Origin: Pseudomonas anatoliensis
GTDB taxonomy: Bacteria; Pseudomonadota; Gammaproteobacteria; Pseudomonadales; Pseudomonadaceae
Reading direction: 5' to 3'
Assembly: GCF_017976235.1 (NCBI RefSeq)
Contig: NZ_JACVHC010000001.1
Coordinates: 620,001-684,000, forward strand
DNA: 64,000 bases
The notes under the pieces are model-generated. The model made no database searches and was not told where the DNA came from. It worked only from the letters and a program-made list of their open reading frames with translations. Each line of letters begins with the position of its first letter. Position 1 is the stretch's first letter. The translations under genes and the position numbers were made by a program. Shown in pieces: positions 42,084-51,227 of the stretch.

Positions 42084-44195
42084 ATGCAGTTTTTATCCGA
42101 TAGCCACGGTTGTGAAGGCTGGAAAGGCGAAATGGCCGGACGCATCTGCGCGTTCGACTGGAGCCATACCGAACTGGGTCCGCTCGATACCTGGCCCGCC
42201 AGCCTGTGCTGCGCCGTGCAGATGATGCTCGCCTCGCCGTTGCCGATGGTCATGCTCTGGGGCCGCGCCGGTTACATGATCTACAACGATGCTTATTCGG
42301 AATTTGCCGGTGGCCGCCATCCTTACTTGCTCGGTGCGCCGGTGGAGTTGGGTTGGCCGGAAGTTGCCGAGTTCAATCGGCATGTGGTCGACACTTGCCT
42401 GGCGGGTGGCACTTTGTCGTTTCGCAACAAAGAGCTGGTGTTGTTGCGCGACGGGGTTCCTGAAAACGTCTGGATGGATCTGTATTACAGCCCCGTGGCC
42501 AATGACGAAGGACGTCCGTCCGGGGTGATGGCAATGGTGGTGGAAACCACCGAACTCGTGCGGTCCGAGCAATTGCGTCAAGCCGCCGAGGAAGCCTTCC
42601 GGGCCGACAACGAACGCGTGCGCCTGGCGCTCAACGCCGGGGCTTTGCTCGGCTCGTTTGTCTGGGATGTGAAGAACAATGTGTTGTCGGCGGATGAGCG
42701 TTTTGCCCGCACGTTTTCTTACCCGCCGGAACATGATCTGAGCAACCTGGCACAACACATTGCGCAATCGCGAATTCACCCCGATGACCGTGCCTGGGTT
42801 CAGGAAAATATTGACCATTGCGTAAAGACTGGCGCGCCGTACAACGTCGAATACCGCGTACTGCGCAGCGATGGCAGTTACCTTTGGGTGCTGGCCAGCG
42901 GCGGTTGCGAATTCGACGAGCACGGCGAAGCGCTGCGTTTTCCCGGGGTGTTGATCGATATCCACGAGCGCAAGAGCGCCGAAGAATCCCTGCTCAAGTT
43001 CACCCGTAACCTCGAACAGCGCGTGGCCGATGAAGTCGAAGCGCGGCTGACAGCCGAAGAACAACTGCGCCAGTCGCAGAAGCTCGAGTCCATTGGCGGA
43101 CTTACCGGTGGCGTGGCCCATGACTTCAATAACCTGTTGCAGGTAATTGCCGGCAACCTGCACCTGCTGGCGCGGCATGAGCCGGATAACGCCAATGTGC
43201 AGCGGCGCGTCAGCGCTTCGCTGGCGGCGGTCGAGCGCGGGGCCAAGCTGTCTTCGCAACTGCTCGCGTTTGCCCGGCGTCAACCGCTGTCGCCGGCCGT
43301 GTGCAATCCGCAGCAGATCTTTGAAGGCGTCGGTGAGTTGCTGCAACGGGCGCTGGGCGAAACCATTCAGATCGATGTGCAATTGCCGCAAGAGCCGTGG
43401 CACATCAACGTCGACCGCAATCAACTGGAAAACGCCATTCTCAATTTGGCGATCAACGCTCGCGATGCCATGAAAGGCGAGGGCACGATTGTACTGAGCG
43501 CCTTCAATACTTTTCTGGACAGCACGTTTTGCGCCGGCAAAGGCATCGTTCCCGGCGAATTCGTGCGGGTGGCGGTCAGCGATACCGGCGCCGGCATTCC
43601 CTCGCAGATTCTGGAGCAGGTGTTCGAACCGTTCTTCACCACCAAGGCCGACGGCCAGGGCACGGGGCTGGGTTTGAGCATGGTGTTCGGTTTCGTCAAA
43701 CAGAGCGGCGGGCATGTCGAGATCGACAGCACGCTGGGCGAGGGTACGCGCGTGCAGCTGTACTTCCCGCGCAGTCTGCGGCCGATTCGCGAAGAATCAC
43801 CGGCGACCGACGAACCGCTGGGCGGCGGTCACGAGACCGTTCTGGTGGTCGAGGATAACGACGCGGTGCGCGCCTCGGCAGTGGAACTGCTGCGCGAAGA
43901 GGGTTATCGCGTGTTGACTGCCGGCAATGGCGATGCGGCAATGCAAATGCTGCTGGACGGTGTCGAAGTCGATCTGATCTTCACCGACGTGGTCATGCCC
44001 GGGCTTATAAAAAGTTCCGACCTGTTCGCCTGGGCCAAGGTGCAGACGCCACCGGTGGCGGTGCTGTTCACCTCCGGCCATACCCGCGACATCATCTCGC
44101 GCAACCACCAGTTGAGCCCCGACACACATTTGCTCGGTAAACCCTATAGCCCGGAGTCGATGTTGCAGATGATTCGTTCGGTGCTCGGCGCTTGA
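42084..44195 (+). CDS. PAS-domain hybrid sensor histidine kinase/response regulator
   Basis: This 703-aa cytoplasmic protein has two PAS domains (about residues 25-170: LPMVMLWGRAGYMIYNDAYSEFAGGRHP; and about 185-300: FVWDVKNNVLSADERFAR, then YRVLRSDGSYLWVLASGG). A coiled linker follows. The HisKA box GGVAHDFNN has phospho-acceptor His346, and the HATPase domain has NLAINARDAM, DTGAGIP and GTGLGLSMV. The C-terminal receiver has phospho-acceptor Asp635 in IFTDVVMPG. No membrane segments are seen. The ATG at 42084 is used rather than a TTG at 42036. The partner output protein is unknown. Confidence 0.92.
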   Translation: MQFLSDSHGCEGWKGEMAGRICAFDWSHTELGPLDTWPASLCCAVQMMLASPLPMVMLWGRAGYMIYNDAYSEFAGGRHPYLLGAPVELGWPEVAEFNRHVVDTCLAGGTLSFRNKELVLLRDGVPENVWMDLYYSPVANDEGRPSGVMAMVVETTELVRSEQLRQAAEEAFRADNERVRLALNAGALLGSFVWDVKNNVLSADERFARTFSYPPEHDLSNLAQHIAQSRIHPDDRAWVQENIDHCVKTGAPYNVEYRVLRSDGSYLWVLASGGCEFDEHGEALRFPGVLIDIHERKSAEESLLKFTRNLEQRVADEVEARLTAEEQLRQSQKLESIGGLTGGVAHDFNNLLQVIAGNLHLLARHEPDNANVQRRVSASLAAVERGAKLSSQLLAFARRQPLSPAVCNPQQIFEGVGELLQRALGETIQIDVQLPQEPWHINVDRNQLENAILNLAINARDAMKGEGTIVLSAFNTFLDSTFCAGKGIVPGEFVRVAVSDTGAGIPSQILEQVFEPFFTTKADGQGTGLGLSMVFGFVKQSGGHVEIDSTLGEGTRVQLYFPRSLRPIREESPATDEPLGGGHETVLVVEDNDAVRASAVELLREEGYRVLTAGNGDAAMQMLLDGVEVDLIFTDVVMPGLIKSSDLFAWAKVQTPPVAVLFTSGHTRDIISRNHQLSPDTHLLGKPYSPESMLQMIRSVLGA

Positions 44196-44252
44196 CCCCA
44201 ATTCACCCCTTTCTTCATGGCGAGGAAGATCACCTGTGATGAGAAAGTCATC

Positions 44253-44377
44253 CGTGGCGAGGGGATTTATCCCCGATCGGCGGCGCAGCCGTCGCAAAAC
44301 CTGAGCCTGCGGTATGTCTGGAAAAATGCCGGGGGAGCGCTTCGCACTCCGTCGGGGATAAATCCCCTCACCACAGG
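44253..44377. repeat. REPIN, GGCGAGGGGATTTATCCCCG family
   Basis: CGTGGCGAGGGGATTTATCC and complement form the inverted arms; the inner arms (GCAGCCGTCGC/GCGCTTCGC) are diverged. Second copy of the 8864-9001 family. Confidence 0.88.
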
Positions 44378-44427
44378 GTCTGCATAACTATCGACAGATA
44401 ATCCAGACTCCTGAACAAGGCCCGCCA

Positions 44428-47061
44428 ATGACTTCCAAACGCACCTCCAAAGCACCCGCCGGCATGGTCCGCGTGCGTGGCGCCCGTGAGCACAACCTGA
44501 AGAACGTCGACATCGACATCCCCCGCGATGCATTGGTGGTGTTCACCGGCGTGTCCGGGTCGGGCAAGTCGTCCCTGGCTTTTTCCACCTTGTATGCCGA
44601 GGCCCAGCGCCGCTACTTCGAATCGGTCGCGCCCTACGCGCGGCGGCTGATTGATCAGGTCGGGGTGCCGGATGTCGATTCCATCGAAGGCTTGCCGCCC
44701 GCCGTGGCCCTGCAACAGCAGCGGGGTACGCCGAGCACGCGTTCCTCGGTGGGCAGTGTCACTACGTTGTCGAGCCTGATCCGCATGCTCTATTCCCGCG
44801 CCGGCAGTTACCCGCCGGGGCAGGCGATGCTGTACGCCGAAGACTTTTCGCCGAACACGCCGCAGGGCGCCTGCCCTGATTGTCATGGTCTCGGGCGGGT
44901 TTATGAAGTCACCGAACAATTGATGGTACCTGACCCGAACCTGACCATTCGCCAGCGTGCCGTGGCGTCCTGGCCGCTGGCATGGCAGGGGCAGAACCTG
45001 CGCGACATCCTCGTGACCATGGGCATCGACGTCGACATCCCGTGGCGCAAATTGCCGAAGAAGCAGCGCGACTGGATTCTCTTCACCGAAGAAACCCCGA
45101 CCGTGCCGGTGTACGCCGGGCTGACCCCGGAAGAGACCCGTGTCGCCCTCAAACGCAAGATGGAACCGAGCTATCAAGGCACCTTCACCGGCGCCCGCCG
45201 CTACATCCTGCACACCTTCACCCACTCGCAAAGTGCGCTGATGAAAAAGCGCGTGGCGCGGTTCATGCTCGGCAGTCCTTGCCCGTTGTGCGATGGCAAA
45301 CGGCTGAAGCGCGAGGCGTTGGCGGTGACGTTTGCCGGGTACGACATCGGCGAGTTGTCACAGATGCCGCTGCTGCAAGTCGCCGAAGTTCTAAAACCGG
45401 TGGCGGCCGCCAGTTACCTCGAACATGCCGAGGAAACCGGCGAAACCCTCAGTCACGCGCAAACCCGCGAGGCCCGTCAACAACGCGTCGCAAAGGGGGC
45501 CAGTGGTCACGCCAGCGCGCCAGATGTGCGCCATACACCGAACCTGTCACTGGAAAAACGCCTGGCGGCGCAGCGCATTGCCGAGGATCTGCTGGAACGG
45601 GTCACCACGTTGACCGAACTGGGGCTGGGCTATCTGGCTCTGGAACGCAGCACGCCGACCTTGTCGTCCGGAGAGTTGCAGCGCCTGCGACTGGCGACGC
45701 AATTGGGCTCGCAGTTGTTTGGCGTGATCTACGTGCTTGATGAGCCCTCCGCCGGTTTGCATCCGGCCGATGGTGAGGCGTTGTTCGAAGCCTTGCAGCG
45801 CTTGAAGGCCGATGGCAACACGCTGTTTGTGGTTGAGCATGATCTGGAAACCATGCGCCGCGCTGACTGGTTGATTGACGTCGGGCCGGCGGCGGGTGAG
45901 AAGGGCGGTCAGGTGTTGTACAGCGGCCCACCTGCGGGGCTGGCTGACATCGAACAATCGCAGACCCGGGCTTATCTGTTCGCCGAAGCGCCACGCCAGA
46001 CGCGTGCCGCGCGCAAGCCGACGGCGTGGCTGAAGCTGGAGGGCATCACCCGCAATAACCTCAACAACCTCAGCGCCGAGTTTCCTTTGGGCTGCTTCAC
46101 GTCGGTGACCGGTGTCTCCGGTTCCGGCAAGTCGAGTCTGGTCAGTCAGGCGTTGCTGGAACTGGTCGGTGCACAACTGGGACGGCCAAGCACTGAGGCT
46201 GAGGCTGAAGAGCTGAGCCTTGAAGACGACGCGCCGCAAGTCAGCAGCGGCCAGATCACGGCCGGGCTGGAGTCGATCAAGCGCCTGGTGCAGGTCGATC
46301 AGAAACCCATCGGCCGTACGCCACGCTCCAATCTGGCGACCTACACCGGGCTGTTCGACAACGTGCGCAAGCTGTTTGCCGCCACTCCCCAGGCGCGAGC
46401 GGCGGGCTATGACGCCGGGCAGTTTTCCTTCAACGTTGCCAAGGGCCGTTGCGCGACGTGCGAAGGCGAGGGGTTTGTCAGCGTTGAGTTGCTGTTTATG
46501 CCCAGCGTGTATGCGCCGTGCCCGACCTGTCATGGCGCGCGCTACAACCCACAGACGCTGGCGGTTTTGTGGGAGGGTTTGAGCATCGCTCAGGTGCTGC
46601 AATTGACGGTCGATGAGGCGGTGGAAGTTTTTGTCGGGCAGCCGGGGATTCGCCGTTCGCTGGAGGTTCTGCGCGATATCGGCCTTGGTTATTTGCGACT
46701 GGGTCAACCGGCCACGGAGCTGTCGGGCGGTGAGGCGCAGCGGATCAAACTGGCCACCGAGTTGCAGCGCAATCAGCGCGGCGCGACGTTGTATGTGCTG
46801 GATGAACCGACCACCGGCCTGCACCCGCGGGATGTCGACCGACTGTTGGAACAACTGGATACGCTGGTGACAGCAGGGCACACGGTCATCGTGGTCGAGC
46901 ACGAAATGCGCGTGGTCGCGCAAAGCGACTGGGTGATCGACATCGGCCCGGGGGCAGGGGATGAGGGCGGCAAGATTGTCGTGGCGGGCACGCCGCAGAA
47001 AGTTGCCGCCAGTAAAAAGAGCCGGACGGCGCCGTTTCTGGCCCGCGCCTTGAGCCGTTAA
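44428..47061 (+). CDS. uvrA2: UvrA2, class II excinuclease-ABC subunit A paralogue
   Basis: This 877-aa protein has two ABC-type ATPase halves. The first has GVSGSGKSS near residue 40, LSSGELQRLRL, VLDEPSAGLHP and VVEHDLETM. The second has GVSGSGKSS near residue 565, LSGGEAQRIKL, VLDEPTTGLHP and VVEHEM. Cys pairs for zinc occur at CPDCHGLG, CPLCDGKR, CATCEGEG and CPTCHGAR. It is shorter than canonical UvrA (about 940 aa), mainly from loss of the UvrB-interacting insertion, which defines UvrA2. Such proteins are linked to DNA-damage or drug tolerance. The start follows CAAGGCCCGCCA. Confidence 0.9.
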   Translation: MTSKRTSKAPAGMVRVRGAREHNLKNVDIDIPRDALVVFTGVSGSGKSSLAFSTLYAEAQRRYFESVAPYARRLIDQVGVPDVDSIEGLPPAVALQQQRGTPSTRSSVGSVTTLSSLIRMLYSRAGSYPPGQAMLYAEDFSPNTPQGACPDCHGLGRVYEVTEQLMVPDPNLTIRQRAVASWPLAWQGQNLRDILVTMGIDVDIPWRKLPKKQRDWILFTEETPTVPVYAGLTPEETRVALKRKMEPSYQGTFTGARRYILHTFTHSQSALMKKRVARFMLGSPCPLCDGKRLKREALAVTFAGYDIGELSQMPLLQVAEVLKPVAAASYLEHAEETGETLSHAQTREARQQRVAKGASGHASAPDVRHTPNLSLEKRLAAQRIAEDLLERVTTLTELGLGYLALERSTPTLSSGELQRLRLATQLGSQLFGVIYVLDEPSAGLHPADGEALFEALQRLKADGNTLFVVEHDLETMRRADWLIDVGPAAGEKGGQVLYSGPPAGLADIEQSQTRAYLFAEAPRQTRAARKPTAWLKLEGITRNNLNNLSAEFPLGCFTSVTGVSGSGKSSLVSQALLELVGAQLGRPSTEAEAEELSLEDDAPQVSSGQITAGLESIKRLVQVDQKPIGRTPRSNLATYTGLFDNVRKLFAATPQARAAGYDAGQFSFNVAKGRCATCEGEGFVSVELLFMPSVYAPCPTCHGARYNPQTLAVLWEGLSIAQVLQLTVDEAVEVFVGQPGIRRSLEVLRDIGLGYLRLGQPATELSGGEAQRIKLATELQRNQRGATLYVLDEPTTGLHPRDVDRLLEQLDTLVTAGHTVIVVEHEMRVVAQSDWVIDIGPGAGDEGGKIVVAGTPQKVAASKKSRTAPFLARALSR

Positions 47062-47167
47062 CAGCGAGTTCCAAGGCGCGATGTTTTGAACGTTGGCGCG
47101 ATGGCGGCTTCGAATCTGCAAGGCCCGACTGGTTTCAGTCGCGCTGGCGATGACTAATGAGGTGCTT

Positions 47168-47446
47168 ATGAACGAGCAATCGACACAGCAGCACAATCAA
47201 TCCGGGGAAGCGATCAATCGCAATGACCCGGCGATCGACCCGCAAGTACCGGGGCAATCGGCGCCGACGCAGCCTGCGCAGCAGCAGGGCGATACAGGCC
47301 AGACGCAAAGTGCTGACCCGGCAGTGGATCAGAAGAACCAGAACACCGATAACGACAACGAGTTCAGCCCCGGTTTCGAACCTGAGCCGGACCGGGCGAA
47401 GCCGGGGGAGGAGACGGATGCGGATATTGATACTGATGGGGGTTGA
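47168..47446 (+). CDS. Small acidic disordered protein
   Basis: This 92-aa protein has almost no hydrophobic core (NEQSTQQHNQSGEAINRNDP, then Gln/Asn/Asp-rich text ending ETDADIDTDGG) and is predicted to be intrinsically disordered and strongly acidic. GAGG sits 7 bases before the ATG and a terminator follows, so it is probably expressed. I do not recognise a family. Similar hydrophilin-like small proteins in pseudomonads are stress related, but that is inference. Confidence 0.65.
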   Translation: MNEQSTQQHNQSGEAINRNDPAIDPQVPGQSAPTQPAQQQGDTGQTQSADPAVDQKNQNTDNDNEFSPGFEPEPDRAKPGEETDADIDTDGG

Positions 47447-47464
47447 TCGAGGTTGAAAACGACG

Positions 47465-47497
47465 AGGCCGCATCCATTGGATGCGGCCTTTTTTTGA
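47465..47497. terminator. Bidirectional rho-independent terminator
   Basis: AGGCCGCATCC paired with GGATGCGGCCT around a TT-AT loop, followed by a T run. It serves the plus-strand acidic protein and, with weaker tail, the convergent DUF4142 gene. Confidence 0.88.
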
Positions 47498-47508
47498 CTG
47501 CCCGATAC

Positions 47509-48030
47509 TTACTTGCTTGGGTGTTTGGCCTGCAGCTCTTTCGCCGCGGCCAGGTGTTTTTCCAGTCCTGGCAGCATTTTCTGGGCAAAGGCTTTCAGTT
47601 CAGTTGCACCCTTGACCTTGTCGTCCGTCACGGTATTGGCTTGTTTCTTGAACAACTCAATGGTGTCTTCGTGAGCCTTCACCTGGTTGTTGGCATAGGC
47701 CGCGTCGAATGACTCGTCACGTACTTCGAGGATTTTCTCTTTGGCCTGTTTGACCAGCGTGGTGGTGTCCGGCACCTCGATATCGTGAGCCTTGGCAATC
47801 GTCGCCAATTCGTCATTGGCCTTGCTGTGATCGGTGATCATCATTTCGGCGAATTTCTTGATATCGGCCGATTGGCTTTTTTCCAGCGCCAGGCGACTGG
47901 TTTCGATTTCGGCGATGCCACCGGCAGCGGCATTGTCGACGAAGTCATTGTCGGTAGCAGCGAAAGCGCTGCCCATGCTGGCACTCAGGGCAACGGCCAG
48001 AGCAATGTGACGCAGGTTGAATCCGTCCAT
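47509..48030 (-). CDS. DUF4142 exported protein
   Basis: This 173-aa protein has a signal peptide (GFNLRHIALAVALSASMGSAFA) and the DUF4142 helical bundle: NDFVDNAAAGGIAEIETSRLALEKSQSADIKKFAEMMITDHSKANDELATIA, with the conserved F..xM..DH motif. DUF4142 proteins are ferritin-like helical periplasmic proteins of unknown role, often induced by stress. The ATG at 48030 is chosen (GGAG about 10 bases upstream); a GTG at 48045 has no such site. It converges on the terminator. Confidence 0.9.
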   Translation of the reverse strand: MDGFNLRHIALAVALSASMGSAFAATDNDFVDNAAAGGIAEIETSRLALEKSQSADIKKFAEMMITDHSKANDELATIAKAHDIEVPDTTTLVKQAKEKILEVRDESFDAAYANNQVKAHEDTIELFKKQANTVTDDKVKGATELKAFAQKMLPGLEKHLAAAKELQAKHPSK

Positions 48031-48236
48031 TTGGTGTATCTCCACGCAGGTTTTTGTGAGCGTTATTCAATGGAGCGAGTGCACCGACGAAAGGTTTTAT
48101 CGCATTTGCGACAGGGCGACGAACGGCCACCGCTGGTCTGACAGGGAGTCGACAGAACGCCCCGACCGAGGCCATTCTGATGACTGGCCAGCGCAATCGG
48201 TCGCGTTGGTCACCGATCAACTCACGGAGGTGTTCC

Positions 48237-48479
48237 ATGCCGGTTCCCCATGACCTGTTTCAGGACTTGAGCTGCACGAAGGAAGAGATCCAGCAAAAAC
48301 GCACCCAGGATCCGCGACTGGATTCACTGATCAACAAGTATTCCCAGGCTGATGCCGACGTGGTCAAGGCCGAAACGGCCACTTCGGACGCTCCCAGCGA
48401 CGACGCATTGAAAAAACTCAAAGAGAAGCGTCTGAAGGTCAAGGACGAGATCGTCAGTCACTTGCAGGCACCGTCCTGA
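48237..48479 (+). CDS. DUF465/YdcH-like small protein
   Basis: This 80-aa protein contains the YdcH-like helical hairpin (HDLFQDLSCTKEEIQQKRTQDPRLDSLINKYSQADADVVKAE, then LKKLKEKRLKVKDEIVSHLQ), the DUF465 pattern. The start has GGAGG 6 bases upstream. It probably forms a short coiled coil in the cytoplasm. Function unknown. Neighbouring small stress-like genes (DUF4142, two disordered proteins) suggest a common stress regulon, which is inference. Confidence 0.83.
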   Translation: MPVPHDLFQDLSCTKEEIQQKRTQDPRLDSLINKYSQADADVVKAETATSDAPSDDALKKLKEKRLKVKDEIVSHLQAPS

Positions 48480-48588
48480 TCCTCTAGTTGTCCGCCGACC
48501 TACGGTTGCGGATTGACGGGAACGACAGCCCCTACCGGCACCTCGAATGTTCAGAGTCCGAATTCATCGACTCCTTGCGAGGTGCCCC

Positions 48589-48753
48589 ATGAGCGATCCC
48601 AAATTCCCGAGTGAAGAGCAGGGCGCATTCGACCCGGTGCCGACGCATCCCGAGCCGAACAGCCCGGCGCATACCACGGCCAATCCGGATGAGCCTGTCG
48701 AGGATCTTCCTGAAGACGAAGACCCCGAAAAGTTCGACAAGTCCAGCAACTGA
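48589..48753 (+). CDS. Very small acidic disordered protein
   Basis: This 54-aa protein (SDPKFPSEEQGAFDPVPTHP start, ending EDEDPEKFDKSSN) is acidic and Pro-rich with no hydrophobic core. GAGG lies 6 bases before the ATG, and coding bias continues to the stop. No family is recognised. It resembles the 92-aa protein at 47168 in composition. Confidence 0.6.
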   Translation: MSDPKFPSEEQGAFDPVPTHPEPNSPAHTTANPDEPVEDLPEDEDPEKFDKSSN

Positions 48754-48756
48754 TAG

Positions 48757-48859
48757 ACCGCTATCGCTGGCAAGCCAGCTCCCACAGGGGTTCATGTAGT
48801 TCACAGATTATGTGCACGACCCAATATCTGTGGGAGCTGGCTTGCCAGCGATGGCGTCT
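48757..48859. repeat. REPIN, GGGAGCTGGCTTGCCAGCG family
   Basis: The inverted arms ATCGCTGGCAAGCCAGCTCC and complement flank a roughly 40-base spacer. Second copy of the 5416-5497 family. Confidence 0.91.
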
Positions 48860-48885
48860 GTCAATTCAACACAAAACCGACAGAC

Positions 48886-49962
48886 TCACTTCAGCGCATC
48901 AGCCAACGGCAACCGCGCCATATGCATGGCCTTCAAAGACCCGAAATACAACCAGTCCCCATACTCACGCACCGTGGTGATCGGCGAATAATTGCCCTCG
49001 CTCGCATCCTGCAGATTGGCAATCACCTTGCCCTGCAAATCCAGCCCCAACACAAACCCGCGCTTCTCCACGGGTTTGGGCAACACGCTCAACGCCCGCA
49101 CAATCATCTTGCGCACGAACGGATGCCCGGCCGTGCCATCGAGCAAGGCATTGCGCGGTGCGTACAACGCAACCCAGAACCGGTCGCGGCCATTGAATGA
49201 CAGGTTGTCCGGCAACCCCGGCAAGTTGTCGATAAACAGGTCATGGGTGCCCGCCTGGGGGCCCTTCAGCCAGAAGCGGCTGATGCGGTAGGCGCCGGTT
49301 TCATTGACCAGCACATAAGCGTCATCGGGGCCGAGCGTCACGCCGTTGGCGAACTGCAATTTATCGAGCAGGATGCTGGTCTTGCCGGTCTGGAAGTCAT
49401 AGCGCAGCAAACGTCCGTCACCGCCGTGCTCAATGATCGCCTCGCCATCATGGCCGTAGCCCCAACGGCTGGAAGCATCGCTGAAGTAGGCGTAATGCCC
49501 GGATTTGTCGATCGCCACGTCATCAGTGAAACCGAAGGCCACACCATTGGCCTCTTTGGTCAAGGCCGTCACCTGGCCCTGTGCATCGAGAGACAACAAA
49601 CCCTTGATCCCGTCGGCGATCACCAGCAGCCCGTTGGGATGCCGCGCAAGCCCCAGCGGCCGGCCACCGGTGTCGGCGAGTACTTTGCGTTCCTTGCCAT
49701 CCAGACTGCTGCGGATCAGCCGGCCGTCATGCAGACCGGTGATCAGGAATTCCCCTTCCAGCAGCAGCGCTTCCGGCCCTTCGATGTCACTGGGGCCGAC
49801 CTGCACCGCACCTTTGAGGCGCTGGTTATCGGCGTAAATCCCTTCGCTCAACGAGGGCGCCGCCTGCGGTGTCCAGGCGACCGGCTCGACCTTGGTGGGC
49901 ATCAGCAGCAGAAACGCGATGACGACGACAATCAGCAGCAACAAAACCTGCCGCCACCTCAT
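48886..49962 (-). CDS. SMP-30/strictosidine-synthase-like beta-propeller protein, membrane anchored
   Basis: This 358-aa protein starts with an N-terminal membrane anchor (VLLLLIVVVIAFLLLMP). A six-bladed propeller follows, with LARHPNGLLVIADGIKGLLSL, DDVAIDKSGHYAYFSDAS, FANGVTLGPDDAYVLVNETG and LPGLPDNLSFNGRDRFWVAL, typical of the strictosidine synthase-like/SMP-30 hydrolases. The catalytic domain would lie in the periplasm. Its first codon overlaps the stop of the upstream desaturase-SRPBCC gene, so the two are coupled. Substrates of this class are lactones or esters; here unknown. Confidence 0.88.
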   Translation of the reverse strand: MRWRQVLLLLIVVVIAFLLLMPTKVEPVAWTPQAAPSLSEGIYADNQRLKGAVQVGPSDIEGPEALLLEGEFLITGLHDGRLIRSSLDGKERKVLADTGGRPLGLARHPNGLLVIADGIKGLLSLDAQGQVTALTKEANGVAFGFTDDVAIDKSGHYAYFSDASSRWGYGHDGEAIIEHGGDGRLLRYDFQTGKTSILLDKLQFANGVTLGPDDAYVLVNETGAYRISRFWLKGPQAGTHDLFIDNLPGLPDNLSFNGRDRFWVALYAPRNALLDGTAGHPFVRKMIVRALSVLPKPVEKRGFVLGLDLQGKVIANLQDASEGNYSPITTVREYGDWLYFGSLKAMHMARLPLADALK

Positions 49963-51158
49963 GCGCTGGCCCTCTCTGAAGCCAGATACTGCGCAGCCAT
50001 GTCACGCAGCGCGAGCATGGATGCGGCGGACTCACGGTCAATGCGCCGCTTGAGCAGCAATCGATTGGCGATACGCATGCCCAAACCGCCGAAACGATAA
50101 TCCAGCGTGCGCACAAACCGCGTGCCGTCACCCTCGGCGCAGCACTCGTAAGTCAACTCCAGCGACAGCCCGTGATCGCCCTGGGCTCGCGCGCACCAGC
50201 GTCGCCCGGGCAGGTATTCGCTGACCGCCCAGCTCAGATGACCTGCGCGGCCGCCGGCATGAATGTCTTCTTCAAAACGCGCACCTGCATGCAGCGGACC
50301 GGATGGGCCGTCGATCTTCAGCGATGACGGATGCCACTCGGGCCAGCGGCCGACGCTGGCTGCGTAGGCGAGTACGGCAATCGGTTCGCCAGCGATATCG
50401 ATCTGGTGCTGCATGCGGGTCATGGGCATTCTCGAATAGCTCAAAGGGGTGGCTTGCGGCTCCCAGTAAAGGGTGCCGAACAGGTAGTCCATCAGCGGCA
50501 GAACAATATTGAAATTGCGCTCTTGCATGCGCTCGCGGCGGTGATGCAGCTCGTGCAAACGACGCATCTGACGGATCCACGGCAGCCGCGTCAGCGGGTT
50601 GTGCGGCGGCAAGTGTTCGGCGGCATGAAACACCTCGTAGGCCAGATAACCCAGCACCATGCTGCCAGCGAACAGCCCGGCGACGTTGGCGTTGAACTGC
50701 GCGAACAGCCACCACAGCGGCAGCGTAATCACCAGCGTATGAATAACGATCAGCCACGCCGGAAACAGAATCACCCGCCAGTCGCGAGCGCTGTCGTAGG
50801 TCATGTGGCCGGGCGTGAAGAAGCTGTGATGGTCGCCCGCATGCCGGGCGTAGAACATTTTGGCGAAGGTTTTTTTATGATGGCCGAGATGGCGATGGAC
50901 CATGTACACGCCAAAGTTGAAAAACAGCAGGGTCAGCGGCACGCTCAGCCATTCCAGCCAGCTCACCTGATGCACGCTGCTCCAGAACGCGCCGATGGCC
51001 AGCACCCCGAACAACAGCACGAAGGCGCCGTGCAGCCACGGGTTGTAGAGCGGATGAATCGCCGCGCGATAGCGGCTGCGGAATGCCTCGGTGGTCTGCC
51101 TCACTGCGTTCACCTGCGGGTATTTTGTTGTACCCGGCAGATTAGCCGATCCGGCCAT
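49959..51158 (-). CDS. Sterol desaturase/fatty acid hydroxylase fused to an SRPBCC domain
   Basis: This 399-aa membrane enzyme has several hydrophobic segments. It has the three His clusters of the fatty-acid hydroxylase superfamily (HRHLGHHK near residue 88, HAGDHHSFF near 106, HELHHRRE near 203), which bind a di-iron centre. From about residue 240 a START-like SRPBCC domain follows (MQHQIDIAGEPIAVLAYAAS, WPEWHPSSLKIDGPSGPLH, SLELTYECCAEGDGTRFVRTLDY). Hydroxylation or desaturation of a lipid captured by the SRPBCC domain is inferred. The 3' end overlaps the SMP-30-like gene by four bases. Confidence 0.88.
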   Translation of the reverse strand: MAGSANLPGTTKYPQVNAVRQTTEAFRSRYRAAIHPLYNPWLHGAFVLLFGVLAIGAFWSSVHQVSWLEWLSVPLTLLFFNFGVYMVHRHLGHHKKTFAKMFYARHAGDHHSFFTPGHMTYDSARDWRVILFPAWLIVIHTLVITLPLWWLFAQFNANVAGLFAGSMVLGYLAYEVFHAAEHLPPHNPLTRLPWIRQMRRLHELHHRRERMQERNFNIVLPLMDYLFGTLYWEPQATPLSYSRMPMTRMQHQIDIAGEPIAVLAYAASVGRWPEWHPSSLKIDGPSGPLHAGARFEEDIHAGGRAGHLSWAVSEYLPGRRWCARAQGDHGLSLELTYECCAEGDGTRFVRTLDYRFGGLGMRIANRLLLKRRIDRESAASMLALRDMAAQYLASERASA

Positions 51159-51227
51159 TTGTGCAGCCCGGACCTTGAGGCCACATGCGCCATGATCCGG
51201 TGTAAAGCGCTCGCCCGCGTACTTGCG

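Noticed and set aside
42093..43715. 540-aa open frame opposite the hybrid kinase
   Set aside because: Shadow of the kinase gene. The sense strand has full PAS, HisKA, HATPase and REC motifs and the antisense has none.
45547..47196. 549-aa open frame opposite uvrA2
   Set aside because: Shadow of the ABC-ATPase gene without a domain; extends past both convergent features.
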